This document shows positions 1-11,359 of a stretch of DNA of 64,000 bases, one piece after another. Where the stretch lies: the NCBI GenBank assembly GCA_023105745.1, contig JALGQZ010000004.1, forward strand, positions 36,646,937 through 36,710,936. The letters are read 5' to 3'. This DNA comes from Austropuccinia psidii (taxonomy: Eukaryota > Basidiomycota > Pucciniomycetes > Pucciniales > Sphaerophragmiaceae). Each line of letters opens with the position of its first letter. Within the stretch, counting starts at the first letter, position 1. A model generated the notes under the pieces. It saw only the letters and a list, made by a program, of their open reading frames with translations. It was not told where the DNA came from and made no database searches. The position numbers were made by a program, and so were the translations under genes.

Positions 1-399
1 CAAGACCCCTTGAAGACTTTATTTCAAGACATTTTTGATTGGGCCTTGACAAATTATTATACATTCATATACTCATTTGGCATCATTTTTTGAGCACAAG
101 AGCTCAGTGGCCATCATTTTGGGATACAACCCAAGGCCATACCCCAAGGACAAACAATTTATTGAATCAGAAGAAAAGAAGCATATTTTGAAGTGGAATA
201 CTTACTCAAAAATTGAAAAAAGGGGGAATCAAGTTAATTTGACAGGGAAGAATTGAAAAGGATTTTCAGGATAATGTTCAAGAGGAAATGAAAGTTAAAA
301 AGGAATTTTTGGAAAAAAAATGTGGGGATATTGAGATGCCACTCAACAGTGGCAGGGTATTATGGTGTTCAGGAGCCCACCAGTTTCAAGGGGGGATAC
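1..399 (+). other. 3' end of a gypsy-type LTR retrotransposon internal region
   Basis: No recognisable protein is encoded here. The stretch ends in a purine-rich tract (about 388-396, CAAGGGGGGATAC) directly before a TGTAACAACCAC sequence. That is the polypurine tract / 3' LTR junction expected of a plus-strand LTR retrotransposon. The minus-strand chromovirus at 15.6-25.3 kb has an equivalent junction (AGGGGGTAC then TGTCACAACCAC), so the two elements are probably related. The rest of the element lies left of the window. A short open frame at 322-603 crosses the junction and is not credible as a gene. Confidence 0.6.
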
Positions 400-606
400 T
401 GTAACAACCACTCACCAGGGGTAAGGGTATTCATTAATACACCCACTCAAACACCTCAAATCAGCAGATCCACTATTTGCATCAGTGTTCATTTTCAGCA
501 ATCTTCCTTTCTGAAACATGCATACAGCTTGGTACTTCAATACAGCCTGTCAACATCTGTACAGGTTGGATTCACCCAATACAGTTTGGATACACCATTA
601 TGAAAC

Positions 607-806
607 TGTAAAAGTAAATGAATAGGCAATATCAGTCGCAGTGGAAAAGTTAAGAAGGTTCGAGAAAGAGTAAAAGAATCCGGGTAAAAAAACCCGTTTT
701 GTAGTTACTATAAATAAATTGTGTGCGAAATAAAAAATAAATAAGTTTTTTGGGAAAATAACCCGTTTTAAATAAAAAATAAGAAATCCAAAGAAACATT
801 ATAACA
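607..806 (+). repeat. copia 5' LTR
   Basis: 200-bp direct repeat of 5012-5211 with TG..CA ends. It contains a TATA-like CTATAAATAAAT at about 708-719, a plausible promoter for the element. An AACCCGTTTT word occurs twice inside it. The two substitutions relative to the 3' LTR lie in the run near 643-652. Confidence 0.95.
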
Positions 807-862
807 GGTTAAAAGCCGGTCTCTTGCCGATAGCTAGATTACTTTTGATAAATTACTCTTGA

Positions 863-3800
863 ATGCCATTACGTAGTGGCCGTTTCTTTTCGATTAACGA
901 CTCTGATTCTTCTGATAGTGATTCAATAGAAGATCAACTACTTACTACACAACAATCTCTTCCTAATCCTTCTATACCCATAACGACGATGACATCGACC
1001 TCTAATCCATTACCTAAAGAGGAGTGTAGTAATTTCACTTTTGATACTACTGCTCCTGCTTTTCTATCATTTCTTAAAAATCCTTCAAAATTTATTAGTC
1101 ATGTACCGAAATTAAAATCCGATGGTACTAACTTTGCGGAATGGAGCAAAGGCCTTGATAATATTTTCCTATATATTTTTAATACAATCTTGTTTACCGA
1201 TGATCCGGATAACTTTGATTCCGTTCCTCAAGCGAAGGGTGCTCTTCGTTTTTTCATTCAACAAACCATAGCTTCTGATTTATCGGAAATGATACAAAAT
1301 GAAGCATCTCCTAAATTAGCTTTTATAGAATTGCAAAGGAATTTTAAGAAATCTACTCGATTATCACAACTTGATTTGATTTTAGAATTATTTGAATTAT
1401 ACGCATCAAAACTACCTTTACAGTCTAGCGACTGTTTTTCTTGTCTGTTTACTCTATTTGATAAATACAAACGTATAGGTATTCCATTATCTGTCGAATG
1501 GAGGAGCTTTATAGTACAAATCTTTGCACCAATACCTCATGGAATGAGCAAGGCCTCTTGGTTTAATCTTATTTCATCTGAGTTAGATCGTTCATCTTTG
1601 AATGATCCCTGCGATGTACAACGATTAGTGAATTCTTTTATGGTATCCATGGGACAAAATGAGCAACGAAATAACAATCAGTCAATAATGAAGCTGACTC
1701 CAAGAAATCAGACGTCTGGAAAACAAAATAAGATGGATGATTTATCGACATCTATGGCAAACTTTGTGATATCTCCTTCAGCAAGATCGAGTACCTCTAC
1801 TCAGGTTAAGTCGTTACGAATGCCATCTGAAAATGAAATTAAGCAAGTTCACTTGAATATTAAATTGGGGAACAGACAACCCTCCGAAGCTCTTCGTAAA
1901 AAACATGGCATTGAGTGTCATTATTGTAAGTCTCAGGGTCTTTCCTATCAAGGTCATTGGGTATCGACTTGCCCAATAATTCGTGAGGTCTTGAACCTTG
2001 AAAAAGCACCACCGCCAATGGCGGTTTTTGAGCCGGCGATACGTGCAGTCTCTGAAAACAGAACTGCGGGCTTGGTTGACACCGGCTCTCAGGTGCATGT
2101 GAGTGGTGATTCTAATATGTTCATCTCTAAAGAGCCTTTAGGACAATTACTGGCATTGAATCTTGCTTCGCCATCTTTTCATGTTTATGCGAGCCATAGG
2201 GGCAAGATGAAGCTGCCCTTCTCCAAGTCGGCAGTGAATAACGTTTTGTTTTGTGAGAAAATACCCGGGACACTAATATCTCTCGGTCAGTTAGTAGATG
2301 AGGGATATCGACCAAAATTTATTGAAAATGATTTGTGGGTATATGCCCCAGAAGGGGATTTATTCTTTTATGCTCGTTTTGATAATAGATCTTGGGTTAT
2401 TTTGCCCGTCAAACCAGAAGTCTCACAAGATTCCGTGTTTGATCGATCGAATAAATCGGATTGTTTAAATATTAAAGCTTTGAATGTGTCCAAAGCATTT
2501 CAATGGCATTGCCGTCTTGGGCATGCTTCTGACAAGGTTGTGAAATGTTTCTTAAAAAATTATGTTCCCGACTTTGATATGAGACATTGGTCTCCTTTTG
2601 TTTGCAAAGACTGTTTAATTGCTAAAAGCACTAGAAGGCATTTACCTGCTCATGATGATGCCCCGAAAGAACAACCAAGGGATTTAATGATGTCGGATGT
2701 TTTGGGTCCCATGCCAATCGTCAATATACATCAAAACAGGTATATTTTGACTTTAAGAGATCATTTCTCAACCTTTGTTTTTTGCTTTCCAATAAAAACA
2801 AGGGATCAAGTACCAAAAATGCTATTAGACACTTTTCATCTCATTAAATCAGTATTTGGAGATTCTGCAAAATTTTTAAGGACTGACAATGCAAAAGAAT
2901 ACATGGGTCAAAATTTTAGAATAAGCTTGACGACAATAGGCACTCAACAACTTTTCTCTTGTCCATATACTCCGGAGCAAAACGGAGAAGCAGAAAGATT
3001 GAATAGAACTCTAGGTGATGCGGCTAGGACAATGTTGAGATCATCTGGTTTACCAACGACCTTTTGGTCTTATGCATACAAATGTGCGGTGTATATACAT
3101 AATCGAATTCCAAATACTAGGACAGGAAATTCGACTCCACTTGAGATATGGTGTGGTAGGAAACCACAAGCAAAAAGGATCTACCCTTTTGGAGCGAAGG
3201 CTATTGTTCACATCCCAAATGAAAGACGTGGCAAACTTGACGATAGGGGGAGATTTTGCAGTCTTGTAGGCTTTCAGGATGATAGTAGAGGGTATTATTT
3301 TTGGGACGATGGTCTTAAACAAGTCATCAATTCAAATCATGCTAAATTCTTGGATTTCGAACATGAAACTCAATCAGATAAAATGAAAATAACAAATTTA
3401 GTTAACAAAATTCATTTGAAATTAGGAAAAGAAGAAACGGACGAAATTTGTGAAAAACAAGATAGTCAGATAGAACACATTAATATGGTTACAGACATGG
3501 CGATACCGACTACTTTGAATGAGGCAAAGAAATCGAACTGGGAGAAGTGGCGGGGAGCAATAGAACATGAATTGAACTCTTTTGATGAAATGGAAGTGTG
3601 GGAACCGGTGGAACGGACAAAGAATATGAAGGTCATTAAAACTAAGTTTGTTTTTGATTTGAAGAAGCGAGGGCAAGCAGATTTAGTATATAAGGCTAGG
3701 CTAGTTGCTCGGGGATTTTGTCAGAGATATGGCATTGATTGTGAGCACACATATGCTCCAACGGCTTCACTAACATCTCTTCGATTATTACTAGCAATGG

Positions 3801-4998
3801 CACTAAAAAATAACTGGGACGTGGCAAGTTTTGATGTATCGGTGGCATATTTACATAGTTCCTTAGATGAAATAATTTATGTTGACGCACCCGCTGAATT
3901 TAGACCCCATTGGAAAAATAAAGTAATGCGACTTAGAAAGGCAATGTACGGTTTGAAGCAAGCTGGTAGATGCTGGTGGTTTCATTTTCGGACGATTATG
4001 ATGGCCATTGGTTTTTGTGCAGAGGAGTTGGATCAATGTGTATATAAATGCACGAAAGGCAATACAGTGATATATGTGTGGATGCATGTCGATGATGGTG
4101 TTGTGTTTTCTAATCAAACGGAAGGAATAGTAAAGGTTAGAGAAGAGCTGACAAAACATTTGAAACTACGCTGGGAAGATAATTTGTCAAGGATAGTTGG
4201 AATAGATGTGTTGATGAACAATAATACAATAACATTATCGCAATCTAGTTTTGCTCGACAAATCGTAGAACATTACGAAAATAAAGCTAATATAAGGCTA
4301 TTGAACATGAAGACAACGTTACCCGATATGAAATTAGAAACGAGTGGGGCTGTACCAATTGAACAAAAATGGTATCAGTCATTGATAGGTTCATTAAATT
4401 ACTTGGCTTTAGGGACTAGACCGGATATTAGTTTTGCAGTAAATTATCTTGCGAGGTATTCTAATTCACCTCAGAATACACACTGGCATGCTTTGCAACA
4501 TCTGTTGGGTTATGTTAAGTATTCAATGGATTTTTGTTTGAAATACGAAGCGAAAGACAATGGACTACAAGTTTGGACGGACGCTGATTGGGGGGGAGAG
4601 TTCCAATGATCAACAACAGGATTTGTATTTAGGTTGTTTGGGTGTATGATAGCTTGGGCATCTAGAAGGCAAAAATTGGTAGCAACATCAACATGTGCAG
4701 CTGAATTGATAGCAATGGGAATGACTTCAGACTTACTATCATTCATAATACAAATTCTGCATTCTATTGATCCAATGGTAGACTCAACATTGTTTTGTGA
4801 CAATAAAGCATCGATGATGGTACTGGAAGGATCAAAAGTTTGGAACGACATTTTTATTCCATAAACGATTTGATTCGGAAGTATAGCGTAAAGATCGAAT
4901 GGACGTCTACGGGAAATCAGCTTGCGGATATTTGCACGAAACGACTAGGACCAATGAAACAGACGGAAGCGCGGAACAGGTTGTTCAACGGCGACTGA
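863..4998 (+). pseudogene. copia gag-pol polyprotein, one stop and one frameshift
   Basis: The open frame 863-4609 encodes 1248 residues in copia order. Gag comes first, with a CCHC-like knuckle (C352, C355, H365, C370). The protease active site is DTGS at 406-409. The integrase zinc site uses H549, H554, C581 and C584, and its catalytic acids are D612, D675 and E711. Reverse transcriptase follows (VARGF near 948; HVDD with D1077/D1078), then the start of RNase H (TDADWGG at 1239-1245). A TGA at 4607-4609 interrupts RNase H just before the family's STTG motif. The same frame continues to about 4840. RNase H similarity then resumes from 4846 in another frame and ends at the TGA at 4996-4998, so there is a small indel near 4840-4846. 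I chose the ATG at 863 because it is the first in frame after the LTR. Without intact RNase H this copy should be non-autonomous. Confidence 0.92.
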
Positions 4999-5011
4999 TC
5001 TTGAGGGGGAG

Positions 5012-5211
5012 TGTAAAAGTAAATGAATAGGCAATATCAGTCGCAGTGAAAAAGGTAAGAAGGTTCGAGAAAGAGTAAAAGAATCCGGGTAAAAAAACCC
5101 GTTTTGTAGTTACTATAAATAAATTGTGTGCGAAATAAAAAATAAATAAGTTTTTTGGGAAAATAACCCGTTTTAAATAAAAAATAAGAAATCCAAAGAA
5201 ACATTATAACA
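5012..5211 (+). repeat. copia 3' LTR
   Basis: 200-bp partner of 607-806, preceded by the polypurine tract and followed by the target duplication GAAAC (5212-5216). It differs from the 5' LTR at two positions (G/A and T/G) in the GCAGTG..AAGAAGG segment. Confidence 0.95.
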
Positions 5212-5772
5212 GAAACTGTATTATTACTCAACTCCACCACACCTCTTGTACAGGTTCTGTACAGCTGTACAGTACCTGTACTGGCCAGACTCAATTCAAT
5301 CATTCAATCCTCTCATGAAAATTCTCTCTCTGGATCAGGACTGGTGATTCTCACATATACCAGCCCCTCTTTCTCCCCCCTGGGGACTTCTCCCCAGTTA
5401 ATTAATTTAGTTTATTTATTATTTAATGAATATTATTCTCCTTATTTTTGGTATTATATTTATTTAATATTAAGTTAGTCTTTGCATTTTCTTTCTTTGC
5501 TTGTACAGTATGAGCTGGGTGGCCATATCCTTATTAACCCTTCTATTTTCATTCTGACAGGTTGAAACAGTGGACTTGGACTTGTTTGTGGTTGGCTCTT
5601 TTATTATTTACTCTTATTTCTTTTGTTTCTGCTTTATTATATTCTTTAATTTAGTAATTCATCTCTTTGCACTCTTAAGTGTATTATTTCTTACCATATC
5701 CTGAGCCCTCCATAAGTGAGTCCCAGCTTACTGAGTGCCAGGCCCTCTTCACCTTGAAGAGCCCCTGTGACA

Positions 5773-8223
5773 TGAGGCCTCAGGATCTTCAGATGAATCC
5801 ACTTCCATAATTGGAGAGGGTGAAAATGACTGTTATCTTGATGGGGGTCTTCCTCTTCTCTTGGATTGACTTTCAATGATTTCAAATCTTGATGGTTCTC
5901 TTTTATTTTTATTGTTATTCTTATTCTTGGCTCCTTGAGGTCTTCCATGGATATTCTTGCATTCAATCAGGTCTTCATAATATTGATTCTCCTCTTGACT
6001 CTTGGGAATTTGATTAAATGGGACTTTTACAGTCAAAAAATCTTGAAAATGTTGGATAATTGGGGTGATTTCTTCCACTGGTATTTGAAAAAGGTCTTCA
6101 CCACCATCTTCAAATAATCTTTTGTCTTCACTCTTCCTTTCTTTCTCAACACTTTGAAAATCACCTTGATAGCCAGTCTGAGAATAAAATGACAAAGAAA
6201 ATCAGTTAACAAGAAACAAATTATTATTTGAAGTTCAAAAGTCCTCACAGGCAAATTCAAATGCCACTAAGGATGGAAGTCTGATAGCTGAAGCCTTTGG
6301 CACTTGGAAAATTCTTTTTGAGTCTTATGCTTGCAATTAATGCCTTGACAATTGTCTTATTTTTTGGTTCATTTTTCATTGGGAGGAAATTTTGTTTTGA
6401 AATTTTTAAAGGCCATCTGAAGGGCATAATGAGACACCTAGCCATTGAGAGCACAGATGTGTGGAGGAAAATTCTTGAAATGGACAATTATTTCTATGGA
6501 TATCCTGCTTATTATTTCAATAAATTGTTTTCTGAAAGCCATGTGGAGAGCTCCAACTACCTCCAGGAGAGTACCAGCGGACCTTTGGACCCAAAGTTTA
6601 ACCATGGCATGGGCACCTTCAACTCTTGAGGTGGATCCCACACCCAGTTGGCAATGGTGGTTGGTCCAGGCTTGCACATAATACTACTTTAGAGGAAGCC
6701 AGGTATTTTCCAAATATCTCAAGACTTCAGAATTTTTGATTGCTTTTCAAGATTCTTCCAGTTGTCTTTGAAAGAATTTCCAGTGAATGAATACATAACC
6801 TGAGAAATTAATCCCAATGTCATTAATAAAAACAATAATAAGAATAAAAGTGAAAGTCAAAAGTATATTACTTGATTCCAAAGGCCCATGAAATTTTCAA
6901 AATCAGTTCCATGACCATTTTTCTTCATGCAATGGGCATATACATTCTTATTGATGTGCCAAATGCATAAAATGACTTTTGGGTCTGGGAAGAGCTTCTT
7001 GAGAGAGTTTCTCAAGGCCAAATCCCTGTCAATAACAATGACTTGAGGGGGAAAAATATTTGTGTTGTTGAGGAATTTTTCTATGTATTTATTTAATTCC
7101 CAACTATATGAGGGTTCAGTTTCATTCTTCATCAAACAAAAGCCCCAGAAAAGGTCTTCTTGGTTGAGCTGAATCCAACATTATTAAAAAGGGGAATTTC
7201 CTACTGATTGGTTTTAAAAGTACAATCCATAAGAATCACATGGTGAAAGCCATGGAGGATTTTTATGGAAAGGGGGTGAGTTAAAAACAAGGAAGTAATG
7301 TGTCCCTCAGCATCCCTTTCAGAGGACCAAACAAAATTTTCTTCTTTGAGGGTGTCAATAAGGGCATCAATGGGCCTTCTGCCTTGCAGTTTGTCTTCCT
7401 TGATCTTCTTGACTTGGTTGTAAACTTCTTGAAGGATTACAGGCCTTTCAGACTCCCTCTGGATTCATAATTGGGCCTGAATTTGCCTTAAAATGAGCTG
7501 TGATTCAGAAATTTGAGCAATTTGGGATGTTCCTTGCTCATTTAATTTCCTGAAAGCAGGCTGTGCCATGATATTTTCAGTGGCATCATGGCTATGTTCA
7601 ATATTTTTGACTTTAAGAGTCCAAGTGTTACTCTTGGCATATTTTCTGGCATAAAGTCTGAATGGACAGTCAAGCTTTCTTGAAGTGACTGTTTTGGAGG
7701 AGTTTATGTTGGGATTTGGGGTCCCAGACCTGTCACAACCTATTTCAATTTGGTTGTGGGTCATATTGGACCTCAAGGTGAAAACAGCATACCCCTGATC
7801 CCTGGAAACATTATGCACATGGTGCAAAAGAAGCTCAAGGGTCTGAAATTCACCTTCAGTGGCGGGTTGAATTATTATGGAGTGAAAAATATGTATAAAT
7901 TTAAAAAAAAGAGGAATTTGGGGATTCGGAATGAGGAAAGAAGCTTTTTGAAATTTGAAAAAGAAGTGATAACAGGTGTGAAAAATCAAAAGAAGTGGTT
8001 GAAATGTAGGATTAATAGATGAGGGAAGGTGAAAAATTGGAATTTTAGAGGCTTGGAACCTTGCTGTTGGGGACAAAAATGCAATCTTTGGGGGAAAAAA
8101 AGAAAAAAGTGTTAAAACCTTTGCAAAACAGCTTTGGTAATGCTTTTTTTCAAAAAAAGAAAATTTTTGGGGGGATAATGTGGATGATTTGGGTGTTTGG
8201 TCTTTTTTTGGGGGGATGTGCAA
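5773..8223 (-). pseudogene. MULE (Mutator-like) transposase with FAR1-type DNA-binding region, decayed
   Basis: Read on the minus strand, fragments appear in the right order for a fungal MULE transposase. A FAR1/WRKY-GCM1-like region with the zinc ligands spaced as ...GCDRSG...LDCPFRLYA...HSHD lies at about 7560-7860. A linker (LQEVYN...DTLKEENFVWSSERDAEGH) is at 7310-7450. The MULE domain (MDCTFKTN, then VIVIDRDLALRNSL and CIWHINKNVYAHC) spans 6857-7260. TSRVEGAHA is at about 6600-6630, and a basic C-terminal tail (GRPQGAKNKN, RRGRPPSR) at 5833-5950. Several stops and frameshifts separate these pieces. Homology starts near 7880; the open frame up to 8223 looks like non-coding upstream sequence. 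The C-terminus is cut by the gypsy LTR that ends at 5772. The gene is dead. Confidence 0.85.
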
Positions 8224-8383
8224 AAAAATGAAACAATTGGGTTAGAGGGTTTTTGTGGGGAAAACCCCTCCTTTGGGAAGGTTTTGGCCCAATACATTTG
8301 GTGTTTCATTTTCAATTAAAAATGGGCCCAGTGCACCCCTTACCTGTTTTTACCAATCTATGGCAAAAACACATAAGTTTTGA

Positions 8384-8415
8384 GTAAAAAAACATAAGGC
8401 CTTATGTTTTTTTAC
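8384..8415. repeat. 32-bp perfect palindrome
   Basis: GTAAAAAAACATAAGG (8384-8399) is followed without spacer by its exact reverse complement (8400-8415). A weaker relative of the half-site (CACATAAG) lies 14 bases upstream. The palindrome sits just beyond the 5' side of the MULE relic. It could be two abutting transposon termini or a cruciform-forming site. Confidence 0.9.
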
Positions 8416-9056
8416 CAGAACCCTTATTGCATTATATTAATATTTTTCATATATAATTTATATTATTATATTCATTTAATAATATCAATATTTTATGCCA
8501 TAATTAGAATAATTCTCTTTTATTGTATTCTTCAAATCTCATAAGGACATTCAGAGTACAATAAGTAAAATATGAGTAATTTTTACTTATTGTTTCATAG
8601 TTAAGCCTTAAAAGCTTGGATTTAGCCCTGAGACTATAATGAAGATAAAATATATTGATGAGTCAGTTTAAGGTCATACTCAGTACCTGTTCTTTAGTAT
8701 CTTTTTCTTTTTTTTTGTAAATAAAAACACAACATCATTAAAGATAATCATTTGACAAATTATCCCCCTTTTTTCTTCAATACTGATATTTTTTATTTCA
8801 AAAGAAAAATATTGATTAAATGAGTAAACAAAAATGAAATTTATACTTAATTCTTCATATGATAGAAGAGAATGAAGCATTCCAATGAAAAAATATTCTT
8901 ATGTATGCTTTATTTATAATTACTTTTCTTTTTTTTTGTTAGTATTTTGTTATATATACTCATTTGATCTCCAATATATCACTTGAATAAATTCATATTA
9001 TGTAAGTATTCCTTATCCAATTATTTTGAAACTCAGATTTAACTCAAAAAAAGGGA
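8416..9056. other. AT-rich stretch without a recognisable gene
   Basis: Very AT-rich, with many stops in all frames and poly-T runs. I see no coding signal, RNA gene or transposon terminus. Confidence 0.6.
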
Positions 9057-9059
9057 AAG

Positions 9060-9433
9060 GAATAAAAATAATAAAAATAATAAAAATAATAAAAATAATA
9101 AAAATAATAAAAATAATAAAAATAATAAAAATAATAAAAATAATAAAAATAATAAAAGTAATAAAAATAATAAAAATAATAAAAATAATAAAAATAATAA
9201 AAATAATAAAAATAATAAAAATAATAAAAATAATAAAAATAATAAAAATAATAAAAATAATAAAAATAATAAAAATAATAAAAATAATAAAAATAATAAA
9301 AATAATAAAAATAATAAAAATAATAAAAATAATAAAAATAATAAAAATAATAAAAATAATAAAAATAATAAAAATAATAAAAATAATAAAAATAATAAAA
9401 ATAATAAAAATAATAAAAATAATAAAAATAATA
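9060..9433. repeat. Minisatellite, 9-bp unit ATAATAAAA, about 41 copies
   Basis: The 9-bp unit is repeated almost perfectly; one unit carries A to G (ATAAAAGTAATA, near 9158). All three long open frames over it (repeating I-I-K on plus, and Y-Y-F or L-L-F types on minus) are artefacts of the 9-bp period. The flanks are poly-A/AT-rich sequence. Confidence 0.97.
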
Positions 9434-9829
9434 CATTGAAAAAATTTAAAAAAAAATAAAAAATAAACAAGTATATAAACAAAGAAATCTAATTATGAAA
9501 ACCAATTAATTAATTAAATTCCTTCATAATACAATTATCCTCTGTTTTGAATCAACTAATATTTATTTGATAATATTTTTTTACTTTAATTTTCATTTGT
9601 TTTCCTTATTAAATTTCAGTTTATTTTATTATGTTATATCTATATTATAAGTAAGGATTGATAATTACTATATTATGACTACAGTATGTCCTTTTATTTA
9701 CCACCACATGTAATATATCTTCTATGCATCTAAATATTTTTCAATTTATGTTTTTATGATCACTATTATTTATTCTAAATAAAAGAAACAATAAGAAAAA
9801 ATAATCAACTAAAATATTTTTACATTTAT

Positions 9830-10600
9830 CATAGTGCCAAAAAAAATATAAAAAAAACAAGCGCAGCATTGCTGTGCTACTGCAGCTACTGTTTTCTTTC
9901 TAAAGTTGCGCGTTTTGTTTTCATAATATTGTATTTTATTTTATTATTATTATGATTATTTTTTATTTGTAAGTCTATTTCTTTGTTTTTTTGTATTTCT
10001 ATTCTTTTTTGAAAAAATTATTCAAATATTTAGTATAAAGAAACTAACTTATAATGTTTTTTTTTCTTTTATTTTCTGATCATCGCATCGCAAAAGCAAA
10101 ACTAAAATAAAAAGAATCATCGTTGAGAATGGCTGCGCTACTGTAGAATCTCTTCGCATTATAAGGTCGCGCGGTGTGGTTTTTTTATTATACTATATTT
10201 TATTTGATTATTACTATTATTATGATTTTGGAAAGTTTATTTCGTTCTTCATTCTTTTTTTTTTTTAAATTTTATGATTCTCGTGTTGCAAAGGCAAAAA
10301 TAAAATAAAATAAAAAAGAATGTCATGAGGATCGCTGCGCTACTGTAGCTCCTGCTTTTCTAGATGAGCAGCGCTGAGCGGCTACAGCATTTCTTACAAT
10401 CCTCTGTCATCGTATGTTGAGTATTCAAACTTTTTTTTTAATCATTGCTTTTTTAAAAAAAAAAATAATATTTTTTTTTGTAACATTCATCGTGATACAA
10501 TGCCAAAAAAAGAAAAACAAACAAACAAGAAAGTCATTGTGAATCGCTGCGCTACTGCAGCATTCTTCCTTTTCTACAGTCACCAATTGGTATTTTATTT
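9830..10600. repeat. Four degenerate tandem units with a GC-rich core (GCTGCGCTACTG)
   Basis: A core close to ATCGCTGCGCTACTGTAGC occurs at about 9871, 10132, 10334 and 10546. Each core is preceded by an A-rich tract beginning with GCAAAA- or GCCAAAA-like words, and each is followed by a T-rich segment. The starts are 261, 202 and 212 bases apart. The four units are therefore diverged tandem copies of a roughly 200-260 bp sequence with GC islands in an otherwise AT-rich region. No coding potential is evident. Confidence 0.7.
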
Positions 10601-11350
10601 ATCATAACACTTTTTTTTTCTTTTTTTTACGCTATTTTATTGAGGTGTAATGAAATTTAAATAATAATAATTATTATTATTTAGTTATTTCTGATATCTT
10701 GGATTTACGTTACGTAAAAAAGAAATAATAATAAATACTTCATTCCAAAGAAAATTACTTTGGATATATGATAACTTTACCCTTTGTAATTAAAGATTTC
10801 TTCTTTTTTTTATAATACTTAAATATTTCTCTACTTATTTTCCCTCTCTCTTTGTTTATATATATGTAGTTCCTTTTGTACAGAAAACTAAAACAGAAAC
10901 ATTACATATATTACATATATATTGATACATGGCTTAACAAAGTAATGAAATAATATAATAAAATAAAATGTAAAAAAAATAAGTAGGAACCAGAACTCAT
11001 TTAATATTATAGCATAAATCTCAAAAAGAAAAAAATTATTCAAATAAAACAAAATAGAATAAATAAATAAAATAAATTAGATAACATGAAGTAGAAAAAA
11101 AAATCAAAATAAGAAATAAATAAATAATAAGCTGATGAATTTATAAGATAAAAGTTTCAACATGATTTCCTTGCTCCAAATTTGTATTTGGCTCGTCTAT
11201 TTGATCTATTTCTTCTTTAAAAACCAAAAAATCATTTCACTTTCCATTTTATGGTTAAGGGAATTGAATAACTGTTTTTTAATTTTATGTTTAAGAACTC
11301 TAACAGGAAAAGGAATTTCCTCCTGATTATTATAGGTAAGATTTAATTTA
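10600..11350. other. AT-rich stretch, nothing recognised
   Basis: Long A and T runs and short microsatellite-like stretches. No open frame or RNA gene that I can support. Confidence 0.55.
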
Positions 11351-11359
11351 ACTTCAATT

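Larger units (their letters stand above)
607..5211 (+). mobile_element. Ty1/copia LTR retrotransposon, complete in structure but coding-defective
   Basis: Two 200-bp LTRs (607-806 and 5012-5211) both begin TGTAAAAG and end ATAACA. They enclose one long gag-pol frame. The element is flanked by the 5-bp target duplication GAAAC at 602-606 and 5212-5216. A polypurine tract (TTGAGGGGGAG, 5001-5011) precedes the 3' LTR. By eye the LTRs differ at only two positions, so the insertion is young. The coding region nevertheless carries one in-frame stop and one frameshift near its end. It sits inside a gypsy LTR. Confidence 0.95.
400..5772 (+). repeat. gypsy-type 3' LTR, split by a copia insertion
   Basis: The LTR starts TGTAACAACC at 400 and ends CCCCTGTGACA at 5772. 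The copia element and its duplicated target (607-5216) interrupt it; without them the LTR is about 763 bp. Its right part (5511-5772) matches, in opposite orientation, the LTRs at 15.6-17.1 and 23.6-25.3 kb. Shared blocks include GACAGGTTGAAACAGTG, GAGTGCCAGGCCCTCTT and GAGCCCCTGTGACA. It contains repeated TGTACAG words, including the 16-bp palindrome at 5257-5272. Its right end interrupts the MULE gene that begins at 5773. The outer target duplication cannot be checked because the other end is outside the window. Confidence 0.7.

Noticed and set aside
322..603. 93-codon frame before the copia insertion
   Set aside because: Spans the gypsy internal/LTR junction, so it cannot be an ancestral gene.
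660..675. GGTTCGAGA as a tRNA T-loop
   Set aside because: Part of the copia LTR, repeated at 5058; no acceptor or anticodon arms around it. No tRNA or rRNA gene was found in the window.
7880..8223. N-terminal extension of the MULE frame
   Set aside because: Phe/Pro-rich translation of T-rich upstream DNA; family similarity starts only near 7880.
9026..9482. Open frames of 130-147 codons over the 9-bp array
   Set aside because: Repeating two-letter peptides in three frames on both strands; pure consequence of the 9-bp period.
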